Assembly: GCA_021738535.1 (NCBI GenBank)
Contig: JAIPBU010000005.1
Span: 1 to 64,000 of the forward strand
Direction of reading: 5' to 3'
DNA length: 64,000 nt
From: Bacteroidales bacterium
GTDB lineage: Bacteria > Bacteroidota > Bacteroidia > Bacteroidales > VadinHA17
The notes beneath the pieces were generated by a model. That model saw only the letters and a list, made by a program, of their open reading frames with translations, did no database searches and had not been told where the DNA came from. This document shows positions 41,256-53,421 of the stretch, one piece after another (position 1 is the first letter of the stretch; every line of letters starts with the position of its first letter). The translations under genes were made by a program, and so were the position numbers.

Positions 41256-43997
41256 ATTTCAGCAAAAAATATACATATTATCCTCATTGCCACTTTTTTT
41301 TCAACATTTTTACAGGCACAGGAGGTCAGGGTAGTTCCGGATTCAATAATTGCAGCCGGGGACACGATTACCTTGCCGCCAGATTATACAGACACATTTC
41401 GGCAGGACACCCTGGGCACCGATACACTGTCACCTGATACCACATTGAGCATGAAGCTACGGGTTTCAGTGGATGCTGTTGATATGCCAATAGTCTACAG
41501 TGCTGTTGACAGCCAGTATATTGATATGAAAGAGCAAAAGGTTTACCTGGTAAATAAGTCATCTGCTGAATACGGGGATATCAGCCTGGAGTCTTATTAT
41601 ATGATACTTGACCTGAAGACAAGTGAGGTATACGCCCGTGGCAGGCGTGATTCCACGGGAAAACTTGTTGAAAGACCCCGGTTTAAAGATGGGGATGAAG
41701 AGTTTGAAGCAGATGAGCTGACATATAATTTTAAAACCAAAAGAGCTATTATCAGGAATATTGTTACCAAGGAGGAAGAAGGGTTTTTACACAGCGATAT
41801 AACAAAAAGGCATAAAGACGGTGCTCTGCATGTCAGGGGAAGTAAATATACAACCTGTGATGCCGACCAGCCTCACTTCTATGTCAGTCTGCCACGGGCA
41901 AAGGTAATACCCAATGAAAAGATAGTTTCAGGTCCGGCATACCTTGTCCTGGAGGACATTCCTCTTCCACTGATACTGCCTTTCGGTTATTTCCCGGTTC
42001 AGAAAGAATATGCCTCAGGCATATTAATACCAAAGTATGGTGAAGAGAATAACAGGGGTTATTTTTTAAAAGATCTGGGTTACTATTTTGCGATTAATGA
42101 TTATTTCGATCTCAAGTTTACCGGAGATATTTATACAAATGGTACATGGCGGCTTACGGCAGGTACTAATTATCGTAAAAGATATAAATATAATGGCAAT
42201 TTCAGTTTTAATTATGCTAACAATGTAAATGGATACAAGGGACTCGAGAACTATTCGAAGAGCAGTAATTATTCAGTCAGATGGTCTCATTCGCAGGACA
42301 GCAAAGCCAAGCCGGGAACAAGATTTTCAGCCAGCGTAAACCTGAGTTCTGCCGGTTTTGACCGGGAAAACAGTTATAATGTCAATGACCATGTAAATAC
42401 AACCAAGCAGTCCAGTGTGAGTTATTCCAAAAGATGGGCCGGCTCTCCATTTAACTTCTCTGCCAGCCTGAACCATAGTCAGAACTCGTCATCGGGTACT
42501 GTAAGCCTTAATTTACCCAAGATGAATTTAAGTATGTCCCGGATATATCCGCTGAAGAATTTAGATACCGGCGGAACTACGAAATGGTGGCAGGAACTGC
42601 AACTCCAGTACAGCGCCAGCCTTGATAATAGGATTAATACCACGGACGAGAAAATGTTCTCAGCTGAGATGTTCGAGGACATGCGTAATGGTTTTCAGCA
42701 CGAGATTCCCGTGAGCATACCTATCAGACCCTTCAATAACTTTTCCATATCACCTACACTCCGGTACTCCGGTGTTATGTTTACTGAACGAACAAACAAG
42801 ACCTGGGATCCGGATTATATTGACCCCGCAACAGGAGATACAACAAGTAAGGTGATAACTGAAACGGAGCAGGGCTTGTTTTATGGTCACGCAATCAATC
42901 CTTCTATAAGTGCAAGTTACAGTCCGCAGATCTTTGGTATGTTCCAGTTTACCAATCCAGAGTCAAGGCTTATAGCTGTAAGACATGTAATAAAGCCATC
43001 AGTTTCTTTTTCCTTTGTTCCCGCCCTTGAAGGCCTTTCGTCAGATATGTACAGGGAAGTACAGAGTGATGCCTCCGGTACAATGAGTGAATACTCGATT
43101 TATGAGAATGGTATATACCGTCCGCCCGCTCTTTCCAGGAAAAGTGGAAACCTGAATTTCTCGCTTGCAAATATTATCGAGGCTAAGGTAAAGCCTAAGA
43201 ATGATACTACGGGAGCAGAAAAGAAAGTGAAGATAATTGACAACCTGAGTATGAATTCTTCATATAACCTGTTTGCAGATTCTTTAAACTGGAGCCCGGT
43301 ATCCATGGTACTTCGGACCAGGCTTTTTGAAGAGCTGAGCCTGTCAGCAAGAGGAAATTTTGATGTGTATGCAACGGACTCACTTTTCAGGCGAATCAAT
43401 ACAAGTGAATGGGCAGTAAACAGGAAACCCTTAAGGATGACTAATTTTAATCTCAGTATGAATTTTGAACTTAATGATCTGATTAAGTCATTCTTCGGAG
43501 AAAATAAGCAGAAGGACAAATCAGGTTCTTCAGGAACAAGTCCGGTGGTTACAGGGGGGCAGAGTGAGGCAGGACCGGGTGGCATGCCTGATTCCGGTAG
43601 CCCGCAGGGTAGTGGTTCTGATAGTGATAATGGAGGCAGATACGATGAGTACGGCTACGTGAACTTCAATGTACCATGGACAATGCGTGTGGCTTATAAC
43701 TTTTATTACACCAAAACAAGAGATGAATCGGTTATTAATCAGAATGTTACAATGAGCGGTAACCTGACACTCACAAAGAACTTTGCGATTACTTACTCAT
43801 CCGGTTATGACTTCAGGAGCAAGGATATTACAATGACCAGGATAGGGATCAGGCGCGACCTTCATTGCTGGGAGATGAGCTTTAACTGGATACCAACAGG
43901 TTACCTGAAAAGCTGGGATTTTACCATACGTGTGAAAGCCAGCGTGCTGCAGGACCTGAAATATGAGCGGCGCAAAGACTATCACGATAATTATTAA
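41256..43997 (+). CDS. LptD-like outer-membrane LPS assembly protein, non-AUG start
   Basis: About 913 residues from the proposed ATT at 41256. The frame is open from 41250 and encodes a clear signal peptide (SAKNIHIILIATFFSTFLQA) before the first TTG at 41373, which alone would lose it. There is no in-frame ATG, GTG or TTG before that point. The mature protein has an OstA/LptA-like N-terminal part (YGDISLESYYMILDL, FEADELTYNFKTKRAIIRN, KYTTCDADQPHFYV, LPLILPFGYFPVQ) followed by a long beta-barrel with alternating hydrophobic strands and a C-terminal YHDNY. This is the Bacteroidota LptD-type transporter that inserts lipopolysaccharide into the outer membrane. Exact initiation point is uncertain. 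Divergent from the amidase-MCE operon. Confidence 0.85.
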   Translation: MSAKNIHIILIATFFSTFLQAQEVRVVPDSIIAAGDTITLPPDYTDTFRQDTLGTDTLSPDTTLSMKLRVSVDAVDMPIVYSAVDSQYIDMKEQKVYLVNKSSAEYGDISLESYYMILDLKTSEVYARGRRDSTGKLVERPRFKDGDEEFEADELTYNFKTKRAIIRNIVTKEEEGFLHSDITKRHKDGALHVRGSKYTTCDADQPHFYVSLPRAKVIPNEKIVSGPAYLVLEDIPLPLILPFGYFPVQKEYASGILIPKYGEENNRGYFLKDLGYYFAINDYFDLKFTGDIYTNGTWRLTAGTNYRKRYKYNGNFSFNYANNVNGYKGLENYSKSSNYSVRWSHSQDSKAKPGTRFSASVNLSSAGFDRENSYNVNDHVNTTKQSSVSYSKRWAGSPFNFSASLNHSQNSSSGTVSLNLPKMNLSMSRIYPLKNLDTGGTTKWWQELQLQYSASLDNRINTTDEKMFSAEMFEDMRNGFQHEIPVSIPIRPFNNFSISPTLRYSGVMFTERTNKTWDPDYIDPATGDTTSKVITETEQGLFYGHAINPSISASYSPQIFGMFQFTNPESRLIAVRHVIKPSVSFSFVPALEGLSSDMYREVQSDASGTMSEYSIYENGIYRPPALSRKSGNLNFSLANIIEAKVKPKNDTTGAEKKVKIIDNLSMNSSYNLFADSLNWSPVSMVLRTRLFEELSLSARGNFDVYATDSLFRRINTSEWAVNRKPLRMTNFNLSMNFELNDLIKSFFGENKQKDKSGSSGTSPVVTGGQSEAGPGGMPDSGSPQGSGSDSDNGGRYDEYGYVNFNVPWTMRVAYNFYYTKTRDESVINQNVTMSGNLTLTKNFAITYSSGYDFRSKDITMTRIGIRRDLHCWEMSFNWIPTGYLKSWDFTIRVKASVLQDLKYERRKDYHDNY

Positions 43998-44000
43998 CAA

Positions 44001-44027
44001 AAAAGGCTGCCTCTCGATGAGACAGCC
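44001..44027 (-). terminator. Terminator of the rpsF-rpsR-rplI operon
   Basis: Arms at 44005-44013 (GGCTGCCTC) and 44019-44027 (GAGACAGCC) form a 9-bp stem with one mismatch and a 5-base loop. On the - strand the stem is followed by six T, which fits termination of the leftward ribosomal-protein operon ending at 44050. Confidence 0.8.
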
Positions 44028-44049
44028 CTCCTGGTTAACTTAGATATAT

Positions 44050-44496
44050 TTACTCAGCTATTATCTCGAAATCAATTTCAGCTTTTACTTCTTTGTGAAG
44101 CTTAACCGTAGCCTTGTATTTGCCTACTTCTTTTACCTGGTCTCCTTCAATGCTAATATGTTTTCTGTCAATATCGAAACCTTCTTTCCTGAGTGCTTCA
44201 GCTATCTGGATTGTGTTAACAGAGCCGAATATCTTGCCTGAAGAACTTGTCTTGGCACCGATTTTAATATTAACATCAGCAAGTTTGGAGGCAATCTCTT
44301 CAGCCTCATTTTTTATCTTCTCTTCTTTATGAGCTCTCTGGCGCTTATTTTCCTCGTGTATCTTTTTTGCAGATTCCGTGGCAATTATGGCCTGCTCTTT
44401 TGGTATCAGGTAATTACGGGCATAACCGTCTTTAACAGTTATAATATCTCCTTTGTAACCTAAACCGTCAATGTCTTGTTTTAATATAATTTCCAT
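44050..44496 (-). CDS. rplI: 50S ribosomal protein L9 (bL9)
   Basis: 148 residues, full length. The N-terminal signature GLGYKGDIITVKDGYARNYLIPKEQA matches bL9, followed by the long connecting helix (HEENKRQRAHKEEKIKNEAEE) and the C-terminal domain with GKIFGSVNTIQIAEAL. It is last in the classic rpsF-rpsR-rplI order, 17 bp after rpsR. Confidence 0.98.
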   Translation of the reverse strand: MEIILKQDIDGLGYKGDIITVKDGYARNYLIPKEQAIIATESAKKIHEENKRQRAHKEEKIKNEAEEIASKLADVNIKIGAKTSSSGKIFGSVNTIQIAEALRKEGFDIDRKHISIEGDQVKEVGKYKATVKLHKEVKAEIDFEIIAE

Positions 44497-44513
44497 TTTT
44501 ATTCCTCCTCAAT

Positions 44514-44783
44514 TTATTTTAGCAGATCAGTAACGTATGGAAGAAGCGCAAGGTGACGAGCTCTCTTTATCGACTTTGCAACTTTTCTCTGGTACTTAAG
44601 TGATGTACCTGTAATACGCCTGGGAAGTATTTTCCCCTGCTCATTGAGAAATTTCTTCAAAAACTCGGGATCTTTGTAATCAACATACTTGATCCTGTTC
44701 TTCTTAAAACGACAATACTTCTTCTTCTTGATTTCTACCGTCGGTGGCGTTAGATATCTGATTTCTGATTCATTCTGTGCCAT
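44514..44783 (-). CDS. rpsR: 30S ribosomal protein S18 (bS18)
   Basis: 89 residues. The core [51 protein letters not shown] is a textbook S18 sequence. It partners with S6 on the platform of the small subunit and is placed directly behind rpsF (3-bp gap). Only one Cys is present, so there is no zinc-binding Cys set. Confidence 0.98.
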   Translation of the reverse strand: MAQNESEIRYLTPPTVEIKKKKYCRFKKNRIKYVDYKDPEFLKKFLNEQGKILPRRITGTSLKYQRKVAKSIKRARHLALLPYVTDLLK

Positions 44784-44786
44784 AAT

Positions 44787-45140
44787 TTATTCCTCCGTAA
44801 CTTTTTCTGATTGCTTCTGCCTTCTTTTTTTCTCGGCATACTTTACTGCATATTTGTCCATTTTAAAGGTCAGGAACCTGATTATACGTTCATCCCTTCT
44901 GTACTGGATCTCAAGCTTTTCAACCAGTTCGCCTGGGGCTTTGAATTCTATAAGATAATAGAACCCGGTTGATTTCTTCTGGATGGGGTAGGCCAGTTTC
45001 TTTAAACCCCAGTTCTCTTCGTGAACAATCTCACCCGTATTCTCGGTGATTACGTTCTTGAACTTTTGTACCGCTTCCTTCATCTGGGCCTCAGACAAAA
45101 CGGGAGTTGCAATGAAAACGGTTTCATAATGATTCAACAT
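44787..45140 (-). CDS. rpsF: 30S ribosomal protein S6 (bS6)
   Basis: 117 residues. The fold starts [20 protein letters not shown] and continues with [29 protein letters not shown]; the tail is lysine/arginine-rich. First gene of the S6-S18-L9 operon, with a promoter-like element 37 bp upstream. Confidence 0.98.
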   Translation of the reverse strand: MLNHYETVFIATPVLSEAQMKEAVQKFKNVITENTGEIVHEENWGLKKLAYPIQKKSTGFYYLIEFKAPGELVEKLEIQYRRDERIIRFLTFKMDKYAVKYAEKKRRQKQSEKVTEE

Positions 45141-45176
45141 AGTTTAATAATTTAATTTATTACAAAAATCGGGCTG

Positions 45177-45207
45177 CAAAAATATGTTTTTTTCTCAATA
45201 TTCCCAA
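45177..45207 (-). promoter_or_regulatory. Candidate promoter of the rpsF operon
   Basis: On the - strand TATTTTTG (45184 to 45177) matches TAnnTTTG, and a TTG at 45207-45205 lies 20 bp upstream as a -33 element. The resulting leader would be only about 30 nucleotides, leaving little room for an S6:S18-binding RNA. Confidence 0.55.
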
Positions 45208-45261
45208 CTAATGTGCTGGTATATTTAATAATAAATACTGAGGAGGCATATCAATAATTGT

Positions 45262-45269
45262 TATATTTG
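45262..45269 (+). promoter_or_regulatory. Candidate -7 element for dnaX
   Basis: TATATTTG matches TAnnTTTG. Its last G is the first base of a possible GTG start at 45269, which argues that the real dnaX start is the ATG at 45305. Confidence 0.5.
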
Positions 45270-45304
45270 TGAATGACAAGAAAGGGATTATTAAAGTAAC
45301 CAGA

Positions 45305-47026
45305 ATGGAGAATTTTATTGTATCTGCAAGAAAATACAGACCTGACAGGTTTGATACGGTGGTTGGTCAGGAGTCTATAACATCAACACTGAAGAATGCA
45401 ATAAGCACTAACCATCTTGCCCAGGCTTACCTTTTCTGTGGCCCCAGGGGAGTAGGGAAAACAACCTGTGCCAGAATACTTGCGAAAACAATTAATTGCC
45501 AGGATCTGACCGATGATACAGAAGCCTGCGGGGTTTGTGAGTCGTGCAAGGCTTTTGACAGCTCCCGTTCATATAATATTCATGAACTGGATGCAGCTTC
45601 CAATAATAAGGTGGATGATATAAGAACCCTTACTGACCAGGTGAAAATTCCTCCCCAGGTAGGCCGGTATTCGGTATATATAATTGATGAGGTACACATG
45701 TTGAGTACTTCTGCTTTTAATGCCTTCCTGAAAACCCTGGAAGAACCGCCCCCTCATGCGGTGTTCATCCTTGCCACCACTGAAAAACAGAAAATTATTC
45801 CCACTATTCTCAGCCGTTGTCAGATTTTCGATTTTCAGAGAATTACAATTGATGATATAGTAAGGAGACTGGAATATGTTTCAGAAGAGGAAAATATAGA
45901 AGCTGAACAGGAAGCCTTACAGGTGATAGCACAAAAATCTGACGGAGCAATGAGGGATGCTCTGTCAATACTCGACCAGATTGTTAGTTATACAGGAAAA
46001 AAAATTACCTATGCTGATGTTATAGAAAACCTTAATGTACTGGATCATGAATATTATCTGCAGGCAACTGATGCATTTCTTAAGGGCGATGTGTCCAGTA
46101 TACTGCTGCTTTTTAATGATATCCTGCAGAAAGGTTTTGACGGGCATAATTTTATCTCAGGACTGAGCAGCCATTTTCGTAATCTTCTTGTATGTAAAGA
46201 CGAAGAAACCATCAAGCTTGTTGAGGCAGGATCAGCGATAAGAGAGAAATACAGGGAACAGACCCTTCGCTGTCCATTGAAATTCCTTTATAACGGGCTC
46301 GAGGTATTATGCTATGCTGATATTAATTATAAAACAAGCCTTAACCAGAAACTTCATGTCGAGATTGCCCTTATCAGGCTTGCAAAGCTTAATATGGATA
46401 CCGGGAAATCCAGTGAAACAGGCGGGGAGGAAAAACCGCATAATTCAAAACTTGCTGAAAAAGAAAAACCACAGGAACGTATAAAAACAGGTGTTTCAGC
46501 AGAAAAGAAGGAGAAACCGAAAACAGACAATACAGGATCTTCCCTAAAATCATTCTCAATTAAGGATAAACTTAAGGAAAACGGGAAAAAAGAGGATGAA
46601 AAGAAAGAGCTTAATCCCGGGAACACCCGGGATGCAGTAAATGAGGCTGAGGTTAATATGGATTTTGATGAAGATGACCTGACAACAGCATGGAATAGTT
46701 TTGGTGATACCTTGAAAGATTCCAGCCCTAGAATGTCCAGCATCATTAAGGCAATGAAACCGGTTATTGAAGATAATACAGGTATTGTTCTCAACCTCAA
46801 TAACCAGGCTCAAAAGGATTATTTTGACCAGAAATACAAGTCTGCTGTACTAAAACATTTAAAGAATAATCTGAAAAACAATAAAATAAGTTTCAGAACC
46901 GAGGTTGTTGAGAATAATAAAGAATCATCCACTCCTTACACAGATGATGAAAAATTCAAATACATGGCCAAAAAGAATCCTTCTTTAAATGACATGAAAA
47001 ACCAGCTCGGACTGGAATATGAATAG
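45305..47026 (+). CDS. dnaX: DNA polymerase III subunit gamma/tau
   Basis: A 573-residue clamp-loader ATPase. Start at 45305 gives the usual MENFIVSARKYRPDRFDTVVGQ. Walker A is GPRGVGKTTCARILA (near 45), the zinc-binding cysteines are in CGVCESC, and Walker B is VYIIDEVHMLS. SRC motif: ILSRCQIF. After about residue 360 a charged, lysine/glutamate-rich linker leads to a short C-terminal tau domain. The kinase gene starts 5 bp after its stop. Confidence 0.96.
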   Translation: MENFIVSARKYRPDRFDTVVGQESITSTLKNAISTNHLAQAYLFCGPRGVGKTTCARILAKTINCQDLTDDTEACGVCESCKAFDSSRSYNIHELDAASNNKVDDIRTLTDQVKIPPQVGRYSVYIIDEVHMLSTSAFNAFLKTLEEPPPHAVFILATTEKQKIIPTILSRCQIFDFQRITIDDIVRRLEYVSEEENIEAEQEALQVIAQKSDGAMRDALSILDQIVSYTGKKITYADVIENLNVLDHEYYLQATDAFLKGDVSSILLLFNDILQKGFDGHNFISGLSSHFRNLLVCKDEETIKLVEAGSAIREKYREQTLRCPLKFLYNGLEVLCYADINYKTSLNQKLHVEIALIRLAKLNMDTGKSSETGGEEKPHNSKLAEKEKPQERIKTGVSAEKKEKPKTDNTGSSLKSFSIKDKLKENGKKEDEKKELNPGNTRDAVNEAEVNMDFDEDDLTTAWNSFGDTLKDSSPRMSSIIKAMKPVIEDNTGIVLNLNNQAQKDYFDQKYKSAVLKHLKNNLKNNKISFRTEVVENNKESSTPYTDDEKFKYMAKKNPSLNDMKNQLGLEYE

Positions 47027-47031
47027 ACCAG

Positions 47032-48852
47032 GTGAAAACTATCTCTGATGAAATATTGAATTTCCTGCTTGATAATTCTGAATCAATGATCAGTATTATC
47101 AATGACAGGCTTGAATATGAGCATGTAAATGAGGCTTTCTGCCGCAATTTAAAGACTGATAAAAGCGAAATGGTTGGAAAATCTCCTTCCAGACTATGGG
47201 GAGACGAAACCTACAGGGACAAGATAAAGGATAATATAAGAAGGAGTCTTAACGGTGAGGAAGTGCAATACAGGGCATATTTTGATATTTCAGGCGAGGG
47301 AGGAAGGTTTTATGAAGTGACATACCGCCCTTTCAGAAGCGACAGGAAAAAAGTGAATTTTGCGGTAGTCGAAACAAGGGATGTCAGCAGTGAAATTGAT
47401 GACAGGTTGGAGGATGCCGGTAAGGAAGAGAAATATCTCTTCATGGAAAAATTTCTGCCTTTTGGTATTTTTTCCTGTGATCGTGATAGTGTGGTTATTG
47501 ATGCAAACCACGCGTTTTATAATATTACTGAGCTTGAGAGTGGTAAAAGTAACAGATTGAGTGATTTGTTTTCCGTGGACCAGCGTTTTATATCATTTAT
47601 CAATAGTGCTAAACATGGTGAAGCAGGAACTTTTGGACAGCTGCAGATGAAAACAGGCAAGGACCAGGAATTATTTACCAGGATCAGTTGTTATATCCGC
47701 AAGAGTGATGACGGTGAGGTTATTGTTGATGGAATACTGGAAGACACTACCCGTGAGGTTATTATGGAAAGGCGGCTTTACCAGTCGCACCGACTGGAAA
47801 CACTGGGTACCCTGGCTGGTGGTGTGGCACATGATTTTAATACCATCCTGACAACTATTTCAGGTTATTCGGATATGGCCCTTAGCGAAGTTGAGATAAA
47901 CTCTTCAGTTTATAAATATATCATGAGACTTAAGTCTGCTGTTGATAAGGCTGAAAATATCATTAACCAGATGTTGGTCTTCAGCAAACGATTTGACCAG
48001 CAATTAGTAGACCTTGAAATAGAAGATGTTTTGTCTGAAGCGGTAGATTTTTTAAGTTCATCAATACCGGAGAATATTAATCTTGAAGCTGATATAAAAC
48101 CTGTAAACCGGTCCGTAAATGCTGATCCCACGCAGTTATTCAGGGTGTTTTTAAATATTATGACAAACGCACTGCATGCAATGAAAGACCAGGGAGGCAC
48201 TCTCAGTGTGTGCTGTAAAAAATCTGTAATCGATAACAGGGAATTTGCAGATGTAGTTATCGGGGATACAGGAAGCGGCATTGACATTTCAATTATTGAC
48301 AGGATATTTGAGCCTTTTTTTACCACCAAAGATGTTGATAAGGGAACAGGCATGGGGCTGGCGGTTGCTCATGGAATTATTACCGGTATAGGAGGAGAAA
48401 TTGATGTCGCCAGTGCACCGGGGAAAGGATCCGTGTTTACGGTAAGAATACCCTTACAGCATAAAAACAACGACACTTCCTCTGCCGGTCCTCAAAAAAA
48501 CAAGAACATCCTTTTTGTTCACTCTAATATGCATCTCTCGAGAACATTATCACAGGCTCTTGAAAAAATGGGCTATTCAGTTTCTTTATTGTCTTCGCAG
48601 ACTGATATTGAAAGTATATTGAAAAGCAAACCGGGTGAATATGATATTCTGTTTATTTCGATTGATTTTGTGAATGAAGAAATTTCCAGGCACCTCACTG
48701 AACCGGGCACCAGAGACCGGGATTTAAATGTTGTACTTATACTGCCAGTGGAAGGAAACGGGGATAATGACAGGTTAATTTATTTTAAAAAGTCTGGATT
48801 CAATATAATCAGGGAACCCCTTAATCTGAGGGATATAATTAAAATTATTTAA
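47032..48852 (+). CDS. PAS-domain sensor histidine kinase with degenerate C-terminal receiver
   Basis: A 606-residue soluble kinase that starts at GTG. Two PAS-like domains (about 8-125 and 135-245) precede the dimerisation helix with the phospho-acceptor His267 in LAGGVAHDFN. The ATPase domain has FLNIMTNALHAM, IGDTGSGID and GTGMGLAVAHG. The last 110 residues fold like a receiver (ILFVHSN...) but lack the acidic pair (VHSN instead of a DD) and have Ser in the position of the phospho-Asp (ILFISID). It has no transmembrane helix. It is coupled to dnaX upstream and to a complete receiver protein one base downstream. Confidence 0.9.
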   Translation: MKTISDEILNFLLDNSESMISIINDRLEYEHVNEAFCRNLKTDKSEMVGKSPSRLWGDETYRDKIKDNIRRSLNGEEVQYRAYFDISGEGGRFYEVTYRPFRSDRKKVNFAVVETRDVSSEIDDRLEDAGKEEKYLFMEKFLPFGIFSCDRDSVVIDANHAFYNITELESGKSNRLSDLFSVDQRFISFINSAKHGEAGTFGQLQMKTGKDQELFTRISCYIRKSDDGEVIVDGILEDTTREVIMERRLYQSHRLETLGTLAGGVAHDFNTILTTISGYSDMALSEVEINSSVYKYIMRLKSAVDKAENIINQMLVFSKRFDQQLVDLEIEDVLSEAVDFLSSSIPENINLEADIKPVNRSVNADPTQLFRVFLNIMTNALHAMKDQGGTLSVCCKKSVIDNREFADVVIGDTGSGIDISIIDRIFEPFFTTKDVDKGTGMGLAVAHGIITGIGGEIDVASAPGKGSVFTVRIPLQHKNNDTSSAGPQKNKNILFVHSNMHLSRTLSQALEKMGYSVSLLSSQTDIESILKSKPGEYDILFISIDFVNEEISRHLTEPGTRDRDLNVVLILPVEGNGDNDRLIYFKKSGFNIIREPLNLRDIIKII

Positions 48853-48853
48853 A

Positions 48854-49222
48854 ATGGCTGGTATTTTACTTGTTGAAGATAACGAAGATTTACGCGCAAT
48901 GCTTAAAGAATCATTGGAAAAGAGAAGACACAAAATTACTGAGGCTTCCAATGGCAGGGAAGCACTTAACAAGTTTAAATCAGGTGTAACCGACCTTGTT
49001 ATAACAGATCTGCTGATGCCGGAACAGGACGGGATAGGGCTTATTATGGAGTTACGAAAGATTAAACCCGAGATTAAACTCGTTGCAATATCGGGTGGAG
49101 GAAAGGTAGGTCCTTCCAATTACCTGGATGTGGCCATGACATTGGGGGCGGATGCAGTCTTTCCGAAACCTTTTAACCTCTATGATTTTATTGAGGAAAT
49201 AGAAAACCTTGTAGATGTGTGA
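48854..49222 (+). CDS. Stand-alone response-regulator receiver
   Basis: A 122-residue single-domain receiver. All phosphorylation residues are present: LLVEDNEDLR (acidic pair near 8-9), phospho-acceptor Asp52 in VITDLLMP, Ser in VAISGGG and Lys in FPKPFN. No output domain, so it may act as a phosphorelay or protein-interaction switch. Its ATG is one base beyond the kinase stop codon, which makes it the natural partner of that kinase whose own receiver is degenerate. Confidence 0.93.
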   Translation: MAGILLVEDNEDLRAMLKESLEKRRHKITEASNGREALNKFKSGVTDLVITDLLMPEQDGIGLIMELRKIKPEIKLVAISGGGKVGPSNYLDVAMTLGADAVFPKPFNLYDFIEEIENLVDV

Positions 49223-49271
49223 TACTATTCTATTTTGAATTGACTACACTGAACCATTGTTCTAATGTGTT

Positions 49272-49288
49272 GTTATAACAGTTATAAC
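49272..49288. promoter_or_regulatory. Tandem palindrome upstream of ferritin
   Basis: GTTATAACAGTTATAAC is a perfect odd-centred palindrome made of two copies of the self-complementary GTTATAAC. It ends 30 bp before the ferritin ATG, a suitable place for an operator. It does not match the classic Fur box, so the regulator is unknown. Confidence 0.45.
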
Positions 49289-49318
49289 GTAATATTAACC
49301 AAAAAACAATTAAGAAAA

Positions 49319-49816
49319 ATGCTTAAAAAATCTATTGAAGATTTACTGAACAGACAGATTGAAAGAGAGGGCTATAGTTCTATATTGTATCTTTCTATGG
49401 CATCATGGGCCGAGACCGAAGGCTACAATGGTGTTGCAGACTGGCTTTTTGCCCAGGCAGAAGAAGAAAAAGAACATATGCTCAAGATCATCAGGTATGT
49501 CAATGAAAGGGATGGTAAAGCTGTCATTCCCTCCTTCGATAAACCACCGGTCGATTTTGATGGTCTCAAGGTAATGTTTGACCAGGTGCTTGAACATGAA
49601 AAATATGTCAGTAATAGTATAAACGAAATAGTAGAACAAACTGTTAAAGAAAATGATTTTGCTACACATAATTGGTTGCAATGGTTTGTTTCAGAGCAGG
49701 TTCAGGAAGAAAGTTCTGCTCAGGAAATCATTGACAAGCTGAAGCTTGTTGGCGATCATAATCTATATATGTTCGACAGGGACATTATGTCCATGAGAGC
49801 AGAAGGAGGCGAATAA
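49319..49816 (+). CDS. Ferritin
   Basis: A 165-residue non-haem ferritin that oxidises and stores iron. Ferroxidase ligands appear in order: QIEREGYSSILYLSMASW (Glu17), AEEEKEHMLKI (Glu/His near 50-53), VLEHEKYV (Glu near 94) and SEQVQEE (Glu near 127-130). The ATG at 49319 is preferred over one 54 bp upstream, because ferritins begin at LKKSIEDLLNRQ. A palindrome lies upstream and a terminator downstream, so it is a single-gene unit. Confidence 0.95.
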   Translation: MLKKSIEDLLNRQIEREGYSSILYLSMASWAETEGYNGVADWLFAQAEEEKEHMLKIIRYVNERDGKAVIPSFDKPPVDFDGLKVMFDQVLEHEKYVSNSINEIVEQTVKENDFATHNWLQWFVSEQVQEESSAQEIIDKLKLVGDHNLYMFDRDIMSMRAEGGE

Positions 49817-49903
49817 ATATCTGAACCGCCTTTTTGTTGTTACTGAACTGTGGTAGCGCGGAGTAGCCACTGAACAGGTGACTGGTTGAAAACATAAACG
49901 ATC

Positions 49904-49947
49904 AAAATATCGAATGGTGAAGATAAAGTCATTCGATATTTTTTTAT
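49904..49947 (+). terminator. Ferritin terminator
   Basis: A perfect 13-bp stem, AAAATATCGAATG (49904-49916) and CATTCGATATTTT (49930-49942), with a 13-base loop and the T-run completing on the + strand, 88 bp after the ferritin stop. Confidence 0.75.
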
Positions 49948-50006
49948 AAAATTTCTTTTTCACCCCTCCATCTCTTCATTCTTTTTTATTATCCGGAAAA
50001 ACAAGT

Positions 50007-50014
50007 TAATTTTG
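50007..50014 (+). promoter_or_regulatory. Candidate -7 element for secA
   Basis: TAATTTTG matches TAnnTTTG, 65 bp upstream of the secA ATG. No clear -33 partner. Confidence 0.4.
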
Positions 50015-50079
50015 TTCCTTGCATTGACCATGAACAGTATTGGTTTATGGTATAAACAGAGAAAAGAATATCAGACAAT

Positions 50080-53417
<3,338 letters not shown>

Positions 53418-53421
<4 letters not shown>

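Noticed and set aside
41373-41375. TTG as start of the lptD-like gene
   Set aside because: It would remove an in-frame signal peptide that an outer-membrane protein requires.
45141-45176. S6:S18 autoregulatory leader RNA
   Set aside because: The predicted leader is about 30 nucleotides and no stem with a CCG bulge was found.
45269-45304. GTG start adding 12 residues to DnaX
   Set aside because: The GTG overlaps a promoter-like TATATTTG element, and homologues start at MENFIVSARKYRP.
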